64,000 nucleotides of DNA from Leptidea sinapis. Its lineage: Eukaryota; Arthropoda; Insecta; Lepidoptera; Pieridae. The DNA is taken from positions 13,454,001-13,518,000 of the forward strand of contig NC_066273.1 in NCBI RefSeq assembly GCF_905404315.1, written 5' to 3'. The notes beneath the pieces are model-generated. The model saw only the letters and a program-made list of their open reading frames with translations. It was not told where the DNA came from and searched no databases. Both the position numbers and the translations under genes were made by a program. Positions 29,501 through 36,599 of the stretch are shown here, in pieces. Position 1 is the stretch's first letter. The number at the start of each line of letters is the position of its first letter.

Positions 29501-31695
29501 TGTCCTACCATGCTTATTGTACAGCTGTCAAACGTGGAACTTTACAGAAAAAGTCAAGCAGATGATTACGAGTAATCAAAGAGCAATGGAAAGAAGCTTA
29601 TTAAAAATAAGGAAGATAAACAAAGTAAGAAGCGCCAGGATAAGACAGAAAACCAAGATCACCGATGCACTCACACATGCCCTGGCACTTAAATGGAAAT
29701 GGGCTGGACATATTGCACGGTATACCGACAGGAGGTGGACTGGAGAAATTACACGTTGGAAGGGGCCAACATCAGGAAAACGAAATGTAGGAAGACCAAT
29801 AAAACGGTGGGCTGATGACATAGCACAATCAGCAGGAAAAGATTGGATGCAGAAAGCACTTGACAGAAAGTTGTGGATGAAGTTGGAGGAGGCCTTTACC
29901 CAATCTGGGATCCATATCTAAAAATTTAACTAAGTAACAATTATACTAAAAAACCTAGATAAAGCAAATAATACTAACAAAAAAAAAACTAACAATATTG
30001 TATATGTACACTTTTTTTTTAGAGATATGGAATAAATGGCTTTATTATTATTATTATTATTATGTAACACAATAAGTGTATTGCTGTCTCTTTCATTCAC
30101 AGTTATAGACGCTAAGACAATAGCACATACATACACACATACACATACACATAGAATATCATGCATAATGCAAATATGCGAAATAAGAGGACTCTTCCCG
30201 GTCCTGTCTATCGAACATGTTCTAAAATCATGTTGTTTCATACAACGCATACCGCCTGTTGACGACAAGCAAGAGAATGCGATAACATTGAACAAGAAAT
30301 AGTGTGCAGAAATTACATAAAACTACTGGAAGAAAATACGTATTTTTTTATGGAAATGGAGGACAAACGAGTGTGCGGGTCCTGGTGTTAAGTGATCAGC
30401 ACAACCAACATTCTCTTGCAACACCAGAGGAATCACAGAAGCGTTGCCGGCCTTTAAGATTTTTTGAAGGTACCCAAGGATGTCGTATCGTCCCGGAAGC
30501 ACCGCACAAGGAAGCTCATTTAACAGCTTTGTAGTACGTGGAAGAAATCTCCTTGAGTATCTAATAACCGAGAGTATCTAATACTTACAAATTTGTGAAA
30601 TAAATGTTTATCTTTGTAGAATTTCCATTACATGCGCGAGGTTTCCATCGCAATATTTTATTTACTTTTACAATTTATGAGTGCATTATGAACGGACAAA
30701 GCTCAAGTAGATTATATTTCTTAAAATTTATATTTTCTGTTTCGATTGAAACATAGATGAATGCACAAGATACCTATCAGTATTTTTTAAGAAAGGTGCG
30801 TTTTGTATGAAAAATATGACGTGTCGACTGCTTTTAAATTAAAATTTTTATTTGTTGTGACCACCGTAACAACTAGAGGGATAATCATTAATTTGCACCT
30901 AAGTACACGTTGTTAGAGATGCAGTAAAGGTACCAGGGAGGATGGTATCCCGAAATTAGATTTCCCGAGAGAGTGCAATACGCAAAGTCAAAGTCAAATA
31001 ATTTTTATTCATTTTGGCTCAAACTTACTGAAAAATTACTGAATCTACCATATATTCTGAGAAAGTTGAGCTCGTGAGAGGAACATACAAGAAACTCAAC
31101 GACCACTGTACATAAATAACAAATCTTAATATATATAAATTACGTGTCGCGTTGTTTGTCCACGATGCACTCTTAAACAAATGAACGGATTTTAATGGGG
31201 ATTACTTCATGGAGTGCAGTTTAGTCCAACTTGAGAGATAGGATGGTCCCAAAGCGAAATAAAATTTTTACTTAACATTTACCCATAATTTTTTTTTTAA
31301 ATATTTGTTTTGTATGGACATATTTTCTATGAGAGAATTTAGTGACGCACGGTTTGACAGTTCCACTGTGAAACAATTTCATTAAAACAACAGGGAGCAT
31401 TTTTTACGAAATAATTCTTGATGTTTTGAAATATTATTAGCAAATTCCTATGAATCAATATTTTTTTTATTATATGTACCTAGAAAAACGTCTGTCGAGT
31501 CAGCTTGTTAGTTTATAAAGGGCTACATCCTATATTATATGAATCGTGTTTGAATAATATCAAATATGTGAGAAGTCATCAATTTAACTTTTGTTCTATA
31601 GATTCTGCTGCAAGTCCTGCGTGGAAGCCGGACAGCTGGAAGCTGAAGAAGCGGAGCTGATGCAGGCCGATATGTCATTTAGAAGGAAGAAGTAA
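2335..31695 (+). CDS. Ppn: Papilin / lacunin, 3' part of gene (20 exons)
   Basis: Papilin (lacunin in Manduca) is a large secreted glycoprotein of basement membranes and extracellular matrix. The exons seen here encode, in order: Kunitz, Kunitz (split over two exons), a six-Cys Kunitz-like domain, Kunitz, Kunitz (split), a second Kunitz-like domain, Kunitz (damaged), Kunitz, an antistasin-like Cys-rich block, a WAP domain, three Ig domains, and a PLAC domain ending in a basic tail and stop at 31693-31695. This order matches insect papilin. Every junction has AG/GT borders and compatible phases, mostly phase 1 between domains, as expected for shuffled extracellular modules. The start codon, signal peptide, thrombospondin repeats and spacer are missing and should lie upstream. 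Introns are long and full of repeats. Two lesions break the frame: an indel near 14768 and TAG at 18400-18402. They could be assembly errors, a null allele or real decay. Gene identity is sure; the intactness of this copy is not. Confidence 0.93.
2861..2984 (+). CDS. Ppn: Papilin exon: Kunitz domain 2, first half
   Basis: 124-bp exon (phase 1 to phase 2), reading EVCQQPMQAGPC through FTYGGCQGNDNR. It stops at the Arg codon just before the conserved Phe, and the domain is completed by the exon at 4168. P1 is Gln. Acceptor tgttgtag, donor gtaaca. Confidence 0.9.
3005..3180. repeat. Dispersed repeat E (empty-site copy)
   Basis: Starts tttaggcgcgttatgaaaaa and contains ttaagatgcgcgcgcatcac. A second copy at about 11731-12240 is split by a MITE. 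It lies in the intron after papilin exon 2984. Confidence 0.6.
3720..4016 (-). pseudogene. Fragment resembling a Mutator-like (MULE) transposase
   Basis: A 97-codon frame containing NNICESWHSRLNKIIHKNYV and a basic end (RPRKKTKLKLS). The N-N-x-x-E-x-W/F-H-x-x-L/F-N spacing is that of the C-terminal region of MULE-type transposases. No other domain is nearby. Intronic remnant in papilin. Family call uncertain. Confidence 0.45.
4168..4246 (+). CDS. Ppn: Papilin exon: Kunitz domain 2, second half and linker
   Basis: 79-bp exon beginning RFDSREDCERRC, which supplies the last two Cys of Kunitz 2, followed by a short Pro/Thr linker. It ends in phase 0 at donor gtaatt. Acceptor tctgcag. Confidence 0.88.
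4459..4985 (+). mobile_element. LINE family A, 3' fragment
   Basis: Decayed coding strand of the LINE whose longest copy is at 44395-47048: '...ttctagcgctctacaacgcgcaggtccgac...' then 'gattcctctggtgttatgagag'. No open frame. Confidence 0.7.
5028..5235 (+). CDS. Ppn: Papilin exon: divergent Kunitz-like domain 3
   Basis: 208-bp exon, phase 0 to 1. Six Cys are kept with Kunitz-like spacing (EECQISPELEEC ... RRACVPHD ... EEECERFC), but the GGCxGNxNxF core is absent. It is probably structural and not a protease inhibitor. Donor gtaagt is strong. Confidence 0.85.
5508..5730 (-). mobile_element. Dispersed repeat B
   Basis: Begins cagtgggaggctcctttgca. Internal inverted sequence tgccgctcagaat/attctgagcggca is replaced here by a slightly diverged version. 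Other copies: 19845, 28545, 37935, 44310, 47325, 59735. No coding capacity; class not determined. Confidence 0.7.
6010..6194 (+). mobile_element. LINE-type 3' tail next to a papilin acceptor
   Basis: Inverse of the repeats at about 31000 and 38595. It ends tttatttgactttgactttg and the papilin exon starts 12 bases later (6206). Confidence 0.7.
6206..6376 (+). CDS. Ppn: Papilin exon: Kunitz domain 4
   Basis: 171-bp phase 1-1 exon with CHAAVDPGTC, FTYSGCLGGANRF and EIEC. P1 is Gly. The acceptor (aattccag) sits only 11 bases after the end of a LINE-type tail. Codons are GC-richer than the surrounding intron. Confidence 0.92.
6537..6674. mobile_element. MITE, copy 1
   Basis: Inverted ends (ccttattaaaaatagtctgc versus gcggaccattatgaataagg) around a core with cttcttctattgacctaagt. 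Nearly the same as the copy at 21275-21406. Confidence 0.85.
6960..7126 (-). mobile_element. tRNA-derived SINE
   Basis: Minus strand reads gttagtaaccctgtctatta ... ggtcccgggtttgagtgccgg, an A-box/B-box pol III promoter pair. Diverged. Confidence 0.65.
7283..9180. repeat. Inverted repeat flanking a LINE
   Basis: agtaggatgaaacccattgg at about 7284-7303 recurs inverted at about 9154-9173 with similar neighbours. Between them lies the LINE at 7510-8961. Possibly an older DNA element with a LINE inserted. A 12-bp perfect inverted pair (acaaagttgtag / ctacaactttgt) is at 8966-9002. Confidence 0.5.
7510..8961 (-). mobile_element. CR1/jockey-like LINE, 5'-truncated
   Basis: The minus-strand frame runs from about 8961 to the stop at 8012: FSYADDTAVVFSGSTWADV (RT catalytic YADD), then the thumb and C-terminal region (NFKYLGVIVDQRLSWYPHL ... 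SILTYCIPVWGGAA). The open part is about 315 codons, so this is a fairly young copy missing its endonuclease and RT N-terminus. The 3' UTR probably runs to about 7510. Confidence 0.8.
9505..9690 (-). mobile_element. LINE family A, 3' fragment
   Basis: Plus strand reads ttatggaataggaggacaaa ... gttgccggcctttaaggaag, the inverse of the LINE family A 3' end. Confidence 0.75.
10140..10600 (-). mobile_element. CR1-like LINE, C-terminal and 3' tail
   Basis: Minus-strand frame 10569-10387: SFVGRCICFYNRIPENVQNK ... GYYNINDFLNDTTDWE, a CR1-like ORF2 C-terminus, then a 3' tail ending in an aataaaaatatttgaatttg-type sequence. A similar tail is at 63222. Confidence 0.65.
10786..10909 (+). CDS. Ppn: Papilin exon: Kunitz domain 5, first half
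   Basis: 124-bp exon, the same length and phases as the Kunitz 2 first-half exon. It reads DPCRQEPEPGNC ... FTYTGCHGNDNR. P1 is Leu. The donor gtgcag is weak, but the phase fits the next exon. Confidence 0.88.
11561..11693 (+). CDS. Ppn: Papilin exon: Kunitz domain 5, second half and Pro/Thr linker
   Basis: 133-bp exon starting RFATKDECEIQC, which closes Kunitz 5, followed by a Pro/Thr/Ala-rich linker likely to be O-glycosylated. It ends in phase 0 at gtaaga. Confidence 0.86.
11745..12136. mobile_element. 392-bp MITE with 9-bp target duplication
   Basis: Ends cactgacctgtataaatacc ... taaatactagaggtcagtg, inverted. Flanked by cgcgttagg at 11736-11744 and 12137-12145. Inserted into repeat E, whose unsplit copy is at 3005. 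Confidence 0.85.
12640..13210 (-). mobile_element. LINE family A, 3' fragment
   Basis: Minus-strand peptides ...LTGRQRSCDSSGVARE and FCRRIPPSHDTSLVRISSPP match the copy at 51041-51386 (+). Contains a 29-bp tandem duplication at about 12984-13041 (gtaaatgatgtctctacgca). Confidence 0.8.
13621..13798 (+). CDS. Ppn: Papilin exon: divergent Kunitz-like domain 6
   Basis: 178-bp exon, phase 0 to 1. Six Cys (DSEC ... LEAC ... QRC ... GNC ... EEECERQC) and no GGCxGNxN motif, parallel to domain 3. Acceptor ttcatag, donor gtaagg. Confidence 0.85.
13919..14324. repeat. 61-bp tandem repeat, about 6.6 copies
   Basis: Unit built of aatccccattttagttttag, agtccccattttatatttta and gaatccctatttctttataa. It lies in a papilin intron, straight after an 'aaatcaaatcaaatc' LINE-tail fragment. 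Confidence 0.92.
14740..14905 (+). CDS. Ppn: Papilin exon: Kunitz domain 7, frame-disrupted
   Basis: 166-bp exon with good borders (acceptor catctag, donor gtaagt). Entering in phase 1 gives DVCSHEMDPG. The rest of the Kunitz domain (IIPKFYWDII ... FTYGGCKGGPNRF ... CEEVC) lies in another frame. The two intact single-exon Kunitz exons nearby (2335 and 6206) are both 171 bp, so five bases appear to be missing at about 14766-14770, where the second Cys codon belongs. The downstream frame is open and rejoins the next exon correctly. Confidence 0.85.
15457..15675 (+). CDS. Ppn: Papilin exon: Kunitz domain 8
   Basis: 219-bp phase 1-1 exon: a short N-terminal extension, then MECLLPVSIGEEC, FVFLGCGGNDNNF and a final C...C pair. 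P1 is Ala. Donor gtatta. If unspliced, the frame runs on for about 15 mostly hydrophobic residues to a stop near 15723. Confidence 0.88.
16060..17879. other. Papilin intron with nothing recognisable
   Basis: AT-rich, no open frame above about 65 codons, no clear repeat borders apart from simple AT runs. Confidence 0.5.
17880..17985 (-). mobile_element. Helitron 5'-end fragment
   Basis: Minus strand: taaacgagcagttcttgtat ... ctcgaaacggctccaacgat ... cagggggcttcaggggcg, a frequent lepidopteran Helitron start. Confidence 0.5.
18125..18464 (+). CDS. Ppn: Papilin exon: antistasin-like Cys-rich repeats, with in-frame stop
   Basis: 340-bp exon. After an acidic start it holds about three ~37-residue modules of pattern DCxxYxEEC ... 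C(E/Q)(N/Y) ... GCexCxC. The third is interrupted by TAG at 18400-18402, exactly where the first two modules have Glu before Cys. The frame is otherwise open to donor gtgaga, and the following exon completes the module (CTCLKHPC). Confidence 0.87.
18400..18402 (+). other. In-frame TAG in papilin
   Basis: Reads cag aaa tag tgt. The equivalent codon in the two preceding modules is gag, so a single G-to-T change would explain it. Coding resumes directly after it with conserved Cys spacing. Confidence 0.85.
19059..19180 (+). CDS. Ppn: Papilin exon: Cys-rich module end
   Basis: 122-bp exon, phase 2 to 1, completing the third antistasin-like module and adding CANKNCAPGERCV. Acceptor gtaaacag, donor gtaagt. 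Confidence 0.86.
19335..19500 (+). mobile_element. LINE family A, internal fragment
   Basis: ttctagcgctccacaaagtg and caggtccggccacgtacgg match the coding strand of LINE family A, ending before its 3' part. Confidence 0.65.
19605..19793 (+). CDS. Ppn: Papilin exon: WAP domain and Thr/Pro linker
   Basis: 189-bp phase 1-1 exon. KPGECPP ... CRRECNDDADCLGVGKCC ... CSQLC is the eight-Cys four-disulphide core (WAP) pattern, followed by a Thr/Ala/Pro linker. Acceptor atttcag, donor gtactc. Confidence 0.9.
19845..20128 (+). mobile_element. Dispersed repeat B
   Basis: gttcagctgatggtaattga ... cgtcaccttgagacgttaag-type core ... atcctgtgcaaaggagcc. The short intron frame here comes from the repeat. 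Confidence 0.75.
20140..20272 (-). repeat. LINE-tail fragment, tandemly duplicated
   Basis: gttgagctaatgagaagaag tagcaa occurs twice within 60 bases. Same family as the repeats at 26055 and 60960. Confidence 0.6.
20294..20430 (+). CDS. Ppn: Papilin exon: Ig domain 1, first half
   Basis: 137-bp exon, phase 1 to 0. ATLRCLFHGNPPPLITW carries the B-strand Cys and C-strand Trp of an I-set Ig domain. Confidence 0.88.
21275..21406. mobile_element. MITE, copy 2
   Basis: Same family as 6537-6674: cttattcataatagtctgct ... agcggaccattatgaatgag. In the intron between the two halves of papilin Ig domain 1. Confidence 0.85.
21809..21956 (+). CDS. Ppn: Papilin exon: Ig domain 1, second half
   Basis: 148-bp exon, phase 0 to 1. 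NDSGVYICIANNELGSA is the F-strand D-x-G-x-Y-x-C motif that pairs with the previous exon. Donor gtaagt. Confidence 0.9.
22551..22981. repeat. Direct repeat of about 190 bp, 2.3 copies
   Basis: Blocks at about 22551-22735, 22736-22925 and a partial at 22926-22981 share gttttgtactttcagctgat and attaaaattaagtgg. Diverged local duplication in a papilin intron. Confidence 0.75.
23881..24300 (+). CDS. Ppn: Papilin exon: Ig domain 2 and Thr/Pro/Gln linker
   Basis: 420-bp phase 1-1 exon holding a whole Ig domain (IRCLVYGYPTPTIYW ... GEYACHAYNGIGSSA), then a linker rich in Thr, Pro and Gln. Acceptor ggctag, donor gtaagg. Confidence 0.9.
25116..25271 (+). CDS. Ppn: Papilin exon: Ig domain 3, first half
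   Basis: 156-bp phase 1-1 exon: EIRLACDVDGYPEPRVQW gives the Ig B-strand Cys and core Trp. Acceptor ttccgcag, donor gtctgt (sub-optimal). Confidence 0.87.
26055..26420 (-). mobile_element. CR1-type LINE 3' tail (repeat C)
   Basis: aatcaaatcaaaatcagttt, then cattgccactctttt and ataaataaaggtattctgtg. Shared with 60960-61290. Confidence 0.7.
27117..27227 (+). CDS. Ppn: Papilin exon: Ig domain 3, second half
   Basis: 111-bp phase 1-1 exon: SNDSGEYSCEAANEYTSHSS is the F/G-strand motif of the third Ig domain. Acceptor attacag, donor gtaatt. Confidence 0.9.
27900..27996 (+). CDS. Ppn: Papilin exon: PLAC domain, first half
   Basis: 97-bp exon, phase 1 to 2: TCVDNPYFADCHLIIRSNYC. The PLAC (protease and lacunin) domain is the usual C-terminal module of papilins and ADAMTS-like proteins. 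Confidence 0.92.
28380..28470 (+). mobile_element. LINE family A, 3' end fragment
   Basis: gcgattcctctggttttgca ... gttcgtttgtcctactctat. Confidence 0.65.
28545..28735 (-). mobile_element. Dispersed repeat B, partial
   Basis: gtgggaggctcctttgcaca ... gatgccggctagattatggg. Ends within the internal hairpin. Confidence 0.7.
28922..29150 (+). mobile_element. tRNA-derived SINE
   Basis: A box tagcccagtggttagtgacc and B box gggttcgaatcccggcaggt, then a body with acccatagtacaggctgcgc, a signature of lepidopteran SINEs. Not a functional tRNA: there is no 3' acceptor strand. Confidence 0.85.
29191..30058 (+). mobile_element. RTE-like LINE, 5'-truncated, with target duplication
   Basis: An open frame (29148-29921; the first 14 codons come from the flank) encodes the RT C-terminal part: MNANKTKIMTNSQKK, YLGKRVSFHH, CLLYSCQTWNFTEK, then KWKWAGHIARYTDRRWTGEI and GKRNVGRPIKRWADDIAQ. 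The 3' end is a (TTA)n tract. It is flanked by attatgtaacacaataa at 29174-29190 and 30059-30075, a 17-bp target-site duplication. The frame is unbroken, so the insertion is recent. Confidence 0.88.
30340..30560 (-). mobile_element. LINE family A, 3' fragment
   Basis: ttttttatggaaatggagga ... gttgccggcctttaagattt ... cgtatcgtcccggaagcacc. Confidence 0.75.
31000..31110 (-). mobile_element. LINE-type 3' tail (repeat D)
   Basis: aaagtcaaataatttttatt ... gttgagctcgtgagaggaac. Same as 38595-38760 and the inverse of 6010-6194. Confidence 0.65.
31124..31507 (+). mobile_element. Non-autonomous Helitron
   Basis: Starts tcttaatatatataaattac after A and ends acgtctgtcgagtcagcttg before T, with short Helitron-style ends. 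Inserted in the last papilin intron. Confidence 0.65.
31602..31695 (+). CDS. Ppn: Papilin last exon: PLAC domain end and stop
   Basis: Reads KFCCKSC and then an acidic stretch and a basic FRRKK tail, with taa at 31693-31695. Acceptor ttctatag. The preceding intron holds LINE, SINE and Helitron insertions. Confidence 0.92.
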
Positions 31696-31789
31696 CGAGA
31701 AAATAACGGCTTATTAGGGAGTTCTAACGCCAGTTAATGTATTATAGATAAAATTTGATATCGAAATTTACGTAAATTAAAAAAATAGA

Positions 31790-31871
31790 AATAAATTTCG
31801 TGAAATATGAATTTTAAAACCGTTATAAGCATAATAATATATATTAGGTTAAGATTTTACTGTCAAATAAA
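31790..31871 (+). terminator. Candidate poly(A) signals of papilin
   Basis: AATAAA at 31790-31795 and again at 31866-31871, about 95 and 171 bases after the stop, in AT-rich sequence. A Harbinger-like element starts at 32050. Confidence 0.55.
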
Positions 31872-32049
31872 TTTGCATGAAAACAAATTTTATTATTTTA
31901 AGTAGGTAATGATATTTTAATAAATTTAAAGATTTCGAAATATCCAGAATGTAAAATGAAACAAAAGTGCCTTAATAATCTAAAAAGTGTGTACAAATTA
32001 ATTATTATAAGAAATTTGTAACATAACATAAATGTAATACAAACTCTTA

Positions 32050-32626
32050 CGGTGTTATTACAAACAAAAATTTAAACATGGCTTAGACACGTGTTTTGTT
32101 AAACAGTGTCTAACTATTTAAACGACGTCTAAAGACACTAAACCACATAAAGACACGGATTCGTAATAGGGCTTTTTAAAACGCTTTATATTAGCTTCAC
32201 CTGTATGTTTGTAACCGACTTCTTTGGGCGCGATTTTGACCCACTTTAAACGGCTAGATTCAAACTTTGTAGATTTATCAAGCACCGATGACATTACACT
32301 AATTTGATAAAATTATACTAAAAAATGAAAAACAAATAATAGTTAAAAAAAAACTAAAAAGCACGCTTTATATAAAATTCAACTAAAAAATAGAAAATAA
32401 ATTTAAATTGAAAATAGTGTAAAAAACTATATATGAAGTGTAGAAGAATTATTATATTAATAATATCTTAAAAAGCACCCCACGCTTTTTTACAATAAAA
32501 TATATTTTTTTACACTATTTTCAATTTAAATTTGTTTTCTATTTTTTAGTTGAATTTAATATAAAGTGTGCTTTTTAGTTTTTTTTAACTATTATTTATT
32601 AATACAAGTGTTTTGTAATAACACCG
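32050..32626. mobile_element. PIF/Harbinger-like MITE, 577 bp
   Basis: Ends cggtgttattacaaac and gttttgtaataacaccg, inverted, flanked by TTA on both sides (32047-32049, 32627-32629). The inner part (about 32330-32600) is a long AT-rich fold-back with arms of roughly 90 bases. Confidence 0.8.
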
Positions 32627-32629
32627 TTA

Positions 32630-35600
32630 ATATACAAGATAGTATTTAAATTTTATATATAGAATATTTACTATACTATTATGATCTCTCATACTCACTC
32701 GCAATAAGTTAACAAGAATCTCTTTTTATATAATCAAATCTCAACTTCTTCTAACCTAAGATTAAAAGAAATATTATACGAAAGATAGTAAAAATATTAA
32801 GTTAATTAAGTTTTCGAGATACTTCACTAACGCCCTATTCCTGAAACAACTTCATTCCAGTTTTTATAATTAATAACAACTTCCAATGAATGCATTTATA
32901 AACACAATAATTATCTGAGCGATCCAAATAAATATATAAAAGAGAAATGAACTTATCACTAACGTGCTATTTTCTAAATAATTAAATCGACTGTCACCAA
33001 ACTGGAATGGAATCACTGGCTAGTAGTGATTTTATGGGTGGCCTAAAAATTTTATCAAAATCGCTGAGTATATATCTTATATTTATATTTGACTGTTCTA
33101 ATTGCACGCCTCGGCTAGTTTGTGGTTTATAACCGACCTGTCGAGCTCACACAATTTCCACACTTTAAATTGCATATTTTTTTCTATTACTCTTACACAT
33201 TATAAAAAGCACATCAATATAAAGCTGAGACACAAATGAATAATCCTGATACTTTTTTTAAGTTGTCGAATACGTATTATACGTACATTAAAAAAAATTA
33301 TCGTGGAAGTCCAGTAGTGTGTGGTTCAAAAAAACGGCGTGGTACGGATATCTCGAAAAGACTTATACTATTTTCACTATTTTCACAATTAAGCAGAGAA
33401 GGTTCCTTTCGAAAATCATTACTGTAAGCCTTCTCGTTTTTTTTTTTTAAACGCAGATGATTAAATTTTATTCGAAATTTAACTTAAAAAAAATAAAGCA
33501 CGAGTGTTCGAGGCGTGCACTTTTAGATTTTCCAATTTTTTATTTTATATATGTTTATAGGACGCTTTATAAGTTTCTTGTGATCCCTCTGATGTTATAA
33601 GAGTAAAGATCGCGGTGGTAACATACCAATTACTCTCCAGTGACCCGTATGCTCTCTTCTTCCATAAAAAAAATATATTATATCTTAGTATGGGTACTGT
33701 AACAAATCAATTCCGGGGAAAATAACGCACCAGCTACATAAACAGATACGACTAACAAAACAACGAAAACTAATCGCAGATAGAAACAATACCTATTTAA
33801 ATATATCGTGTCCAAGAATATGTAAATAAAAATGTGAAATAGCTCTTCACACAACTAATAACACTTTTATTTCTTGCTTTTCCTCTCAATGGTATTTTCT
33901 TATTATTTAACAGCCAAGGATATGTAACAACTAATTTCGACATGGCCGAAGATATTGAAAGTACCTGTGTGTTTATTTTAGATACATATTTAAATATATA
34001 TATATCGTACTTCCATATAGCTTCTTCTTTGTGATGTAAGTCTCCGCTTTCTATTTATTTGGATCGTATATTATTATAGTAATTATCAAACAGCATTACC
34101 AATAGATTTAGGAACTAAATCATGTAGTTAAGTTAATTATTATTATTATGTAAATAAGCAACAACACGCAAACTAGACATATTGTAAAAGGTTTTACCGT
34201 CAGACTTTTAAAGAAGAGAAAATATTTCTTCATAATCGCATTATCTAAACATCATCATCATAGTAATGAATAACGGCAGATCAGTGGCTTATTTTTAGTT
34301 AGAATGTATTTAAGACTTATTCAATTTCTGTGTCAAATCCTTATTAGCCTAGGGCAGCAAAGCGGTTGCGATTTCCAACGAAGTAGAAAGAGAGAGCATT
34401 AGGGACTCGAGTAGTGAAATCGCACGAGTGATACGAATATGAAGTCTTTTTGACTCTCGCACAATAAATCTAAGGCTAGCTGACTCTTAATTGGTAGATA
34501 ATATAGAGAGTGGTGCCATAATGGCGACATTAAATGAACACACTGTGAGCTATCTAACCTTAATCGTAAAAAAAAATCCTAAAATATGAAGTATATAATT
34601 GAAATTTTCAAATAAACCAATTATATATTGACCTTGATCCTGCAGACACTCTGTCCAAACAGTTTTTCGGGACTATGTTAGTTTAAGATTCTTTCTGCAA
34701 ATAAATAATACTACTAATAAATTTAGTAAACAAAATTTTATCACACTTGCGTGGTCGCGTAAGACTGCACGAAGTAGGTGTCAGTGGCTAGGATAGCACG
34801 CGGATACTAGATTTCTTACAGGTTGTTCCGAATTGATATGGCATATTTATTTATTTAGGTGAATTATGTATTTGTTTTTGAATATTTTTTTAATGATTAC
34901 GGTTAATTAGTTCTTCCCGTGTGCTTATTTAATGTCTCAATTATAGCGCTACGCTATATAAACTGTAACTGGCCAGTATCTTACGGCCATTCCCAATATA
35001 CTATCTACAGATAGAGATAAATTACTACCTTCTACTCGGCCGTTAGTCTTCTCCACCCTCAAAGCCAATAATTTACGGCCGCTCCCAATATTCAGTCTAT
35101 CTCTTACTTGAGATAAAAATCGTAACTACCGTTGACTTTCTGTCCCAATAAACTTATCGACGGTAACTCACCTTATCCGTACACGCTGTCTGTCAATGGG
35201 AGGACATATAGCTTACCAACGATAGAAGTTACCCATTTGTCACATCACAACCAATACACATTTCGAGAAGGTATAGTAGAAATATTATTTCATCAATCAC
35301 GTACCTGCCTTCAGTTGAATTGCTAGATTGTCATTACTTTCATGTTCGTGTAAGCTGGCAGTGACAAAAGTTTACGAAGGTAGACAGTAGATAAATATTA
35401 TTGTGCAATACAGAATAAATATGGATACCACGACAATTCCGTACGATTTATGTAGTTATTTGTGTTACAAGGGGGCAACGTGATATACTCCTCGAGAGCC
35501 TTATTTCGAATTCAGAACCTAGCGAGAATGCAATATACGCCACTCGATACCAAAATATTTTGGCCAAGAATGACACTACTTTTCATCACTACTCGAAGTT

Positions 35601-35970
35601 CGTGCGTTACTTTATAGTGAAAGTTTTAATAATCACAAATAAATCAAGAACGCAAACCAATCAGAAAAGAGAAAGCTTAAACTCATATTAGAACAAAATT
35701 GTAGTTTGTTCCCGCTATCCTGTAAGGCCAATTTTCTTAATTTGACTATCCAAATACCTACGCATGTTGAAAAGTAATTTATTTCATTAGGAATGCATAT
35801 TATTATATTTATCTTAGTCATAATATTGTATGTCGTAATAAATTGTGTATGTATAGTACTCTTCAAAGTAAAAATGTAAATATTACAAATACACCTAATA
35901 TTTGAAATAAACTTTACAATAAATAAGATTTTTTTCATTTCTGAAGCCCTTTGATTTGTTATCTTTTTAG
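32630..35970. other. Intergenic stretch, no gene seen
   Basis: AT-rich. A decayed LINE family A 3' end lies at about 33560-33675 (+), and a pair of direct 18-20-bp copies (ttacggccattcccaatat at 34981 and 35073) suggests an unclassified repeat. No frame with domain content. Confidence 0.5.
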
Positions 35971-35974
35971 TTAA

Positions 35975-36560
35975 GATTTGAGAAGCATATAAATAAAGTG
36001 ATTTCCAACAGTTTTTAAAGATTAAAAGTTTTGTACCAAATTAGACCATTTATAACCACTGATATGCGCATACGTCTTTGTGAGGCTCTTGTTCTATCCA
36101 AGCTTCACTATACCGATACAGTGTATGGTTCGAGGTTGCTTGGCAGAACAAGAAATTTAATACAAAGAGTACAAAACGCCTGTGCTCGTTTTTGCTGGGA
36201 TATACCGGCCTGACAACACATTTCTCCATACCTCAAAGAAGATAATGGATGCTCGTAGACGACTTTATTTAGCCACGCTTCTCTTTGGTATTATTATCAC
36301 AAAAACGCCAAAATATTTATATCATACATTGGAATGGCTACGTCAGCGCAGTCAGTTAAATTTTGAAACAAGGTTCGCACTCAATGTCCTGTCAGCCCCA
36401 CTCCATCATTCCGCCTCTTAGAGGAAGATTTAGGTACAGTGCCACCAAGTGCTGGAATGATATATCCGTTTCGGAGCTTGAAGACTGTTGAAACTTTCTG
36501 GAAAAAAAAGTTAAAAACCTTATATTTGGATTATTAAATATCTTATATTATTACGTATTA
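35975..36560 (+). pseudogene. Non-LTR RT C-terminal remnant
   Basis: MRIRLCEALVLSKLHYTDTV ... RVQNACARFCWDIP, then after a frameshift DARRRLYLATLLFGIIITKT and a typical FRYSATKCWNDIS-type end. Jockey/CR1-like ORF2 end with at least two frame breaks. Confidence 0.7.
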
Positions 36561-36599
36561 TGTCTATATAGATAACAACTGGGATTGGACTTTTTGTTT

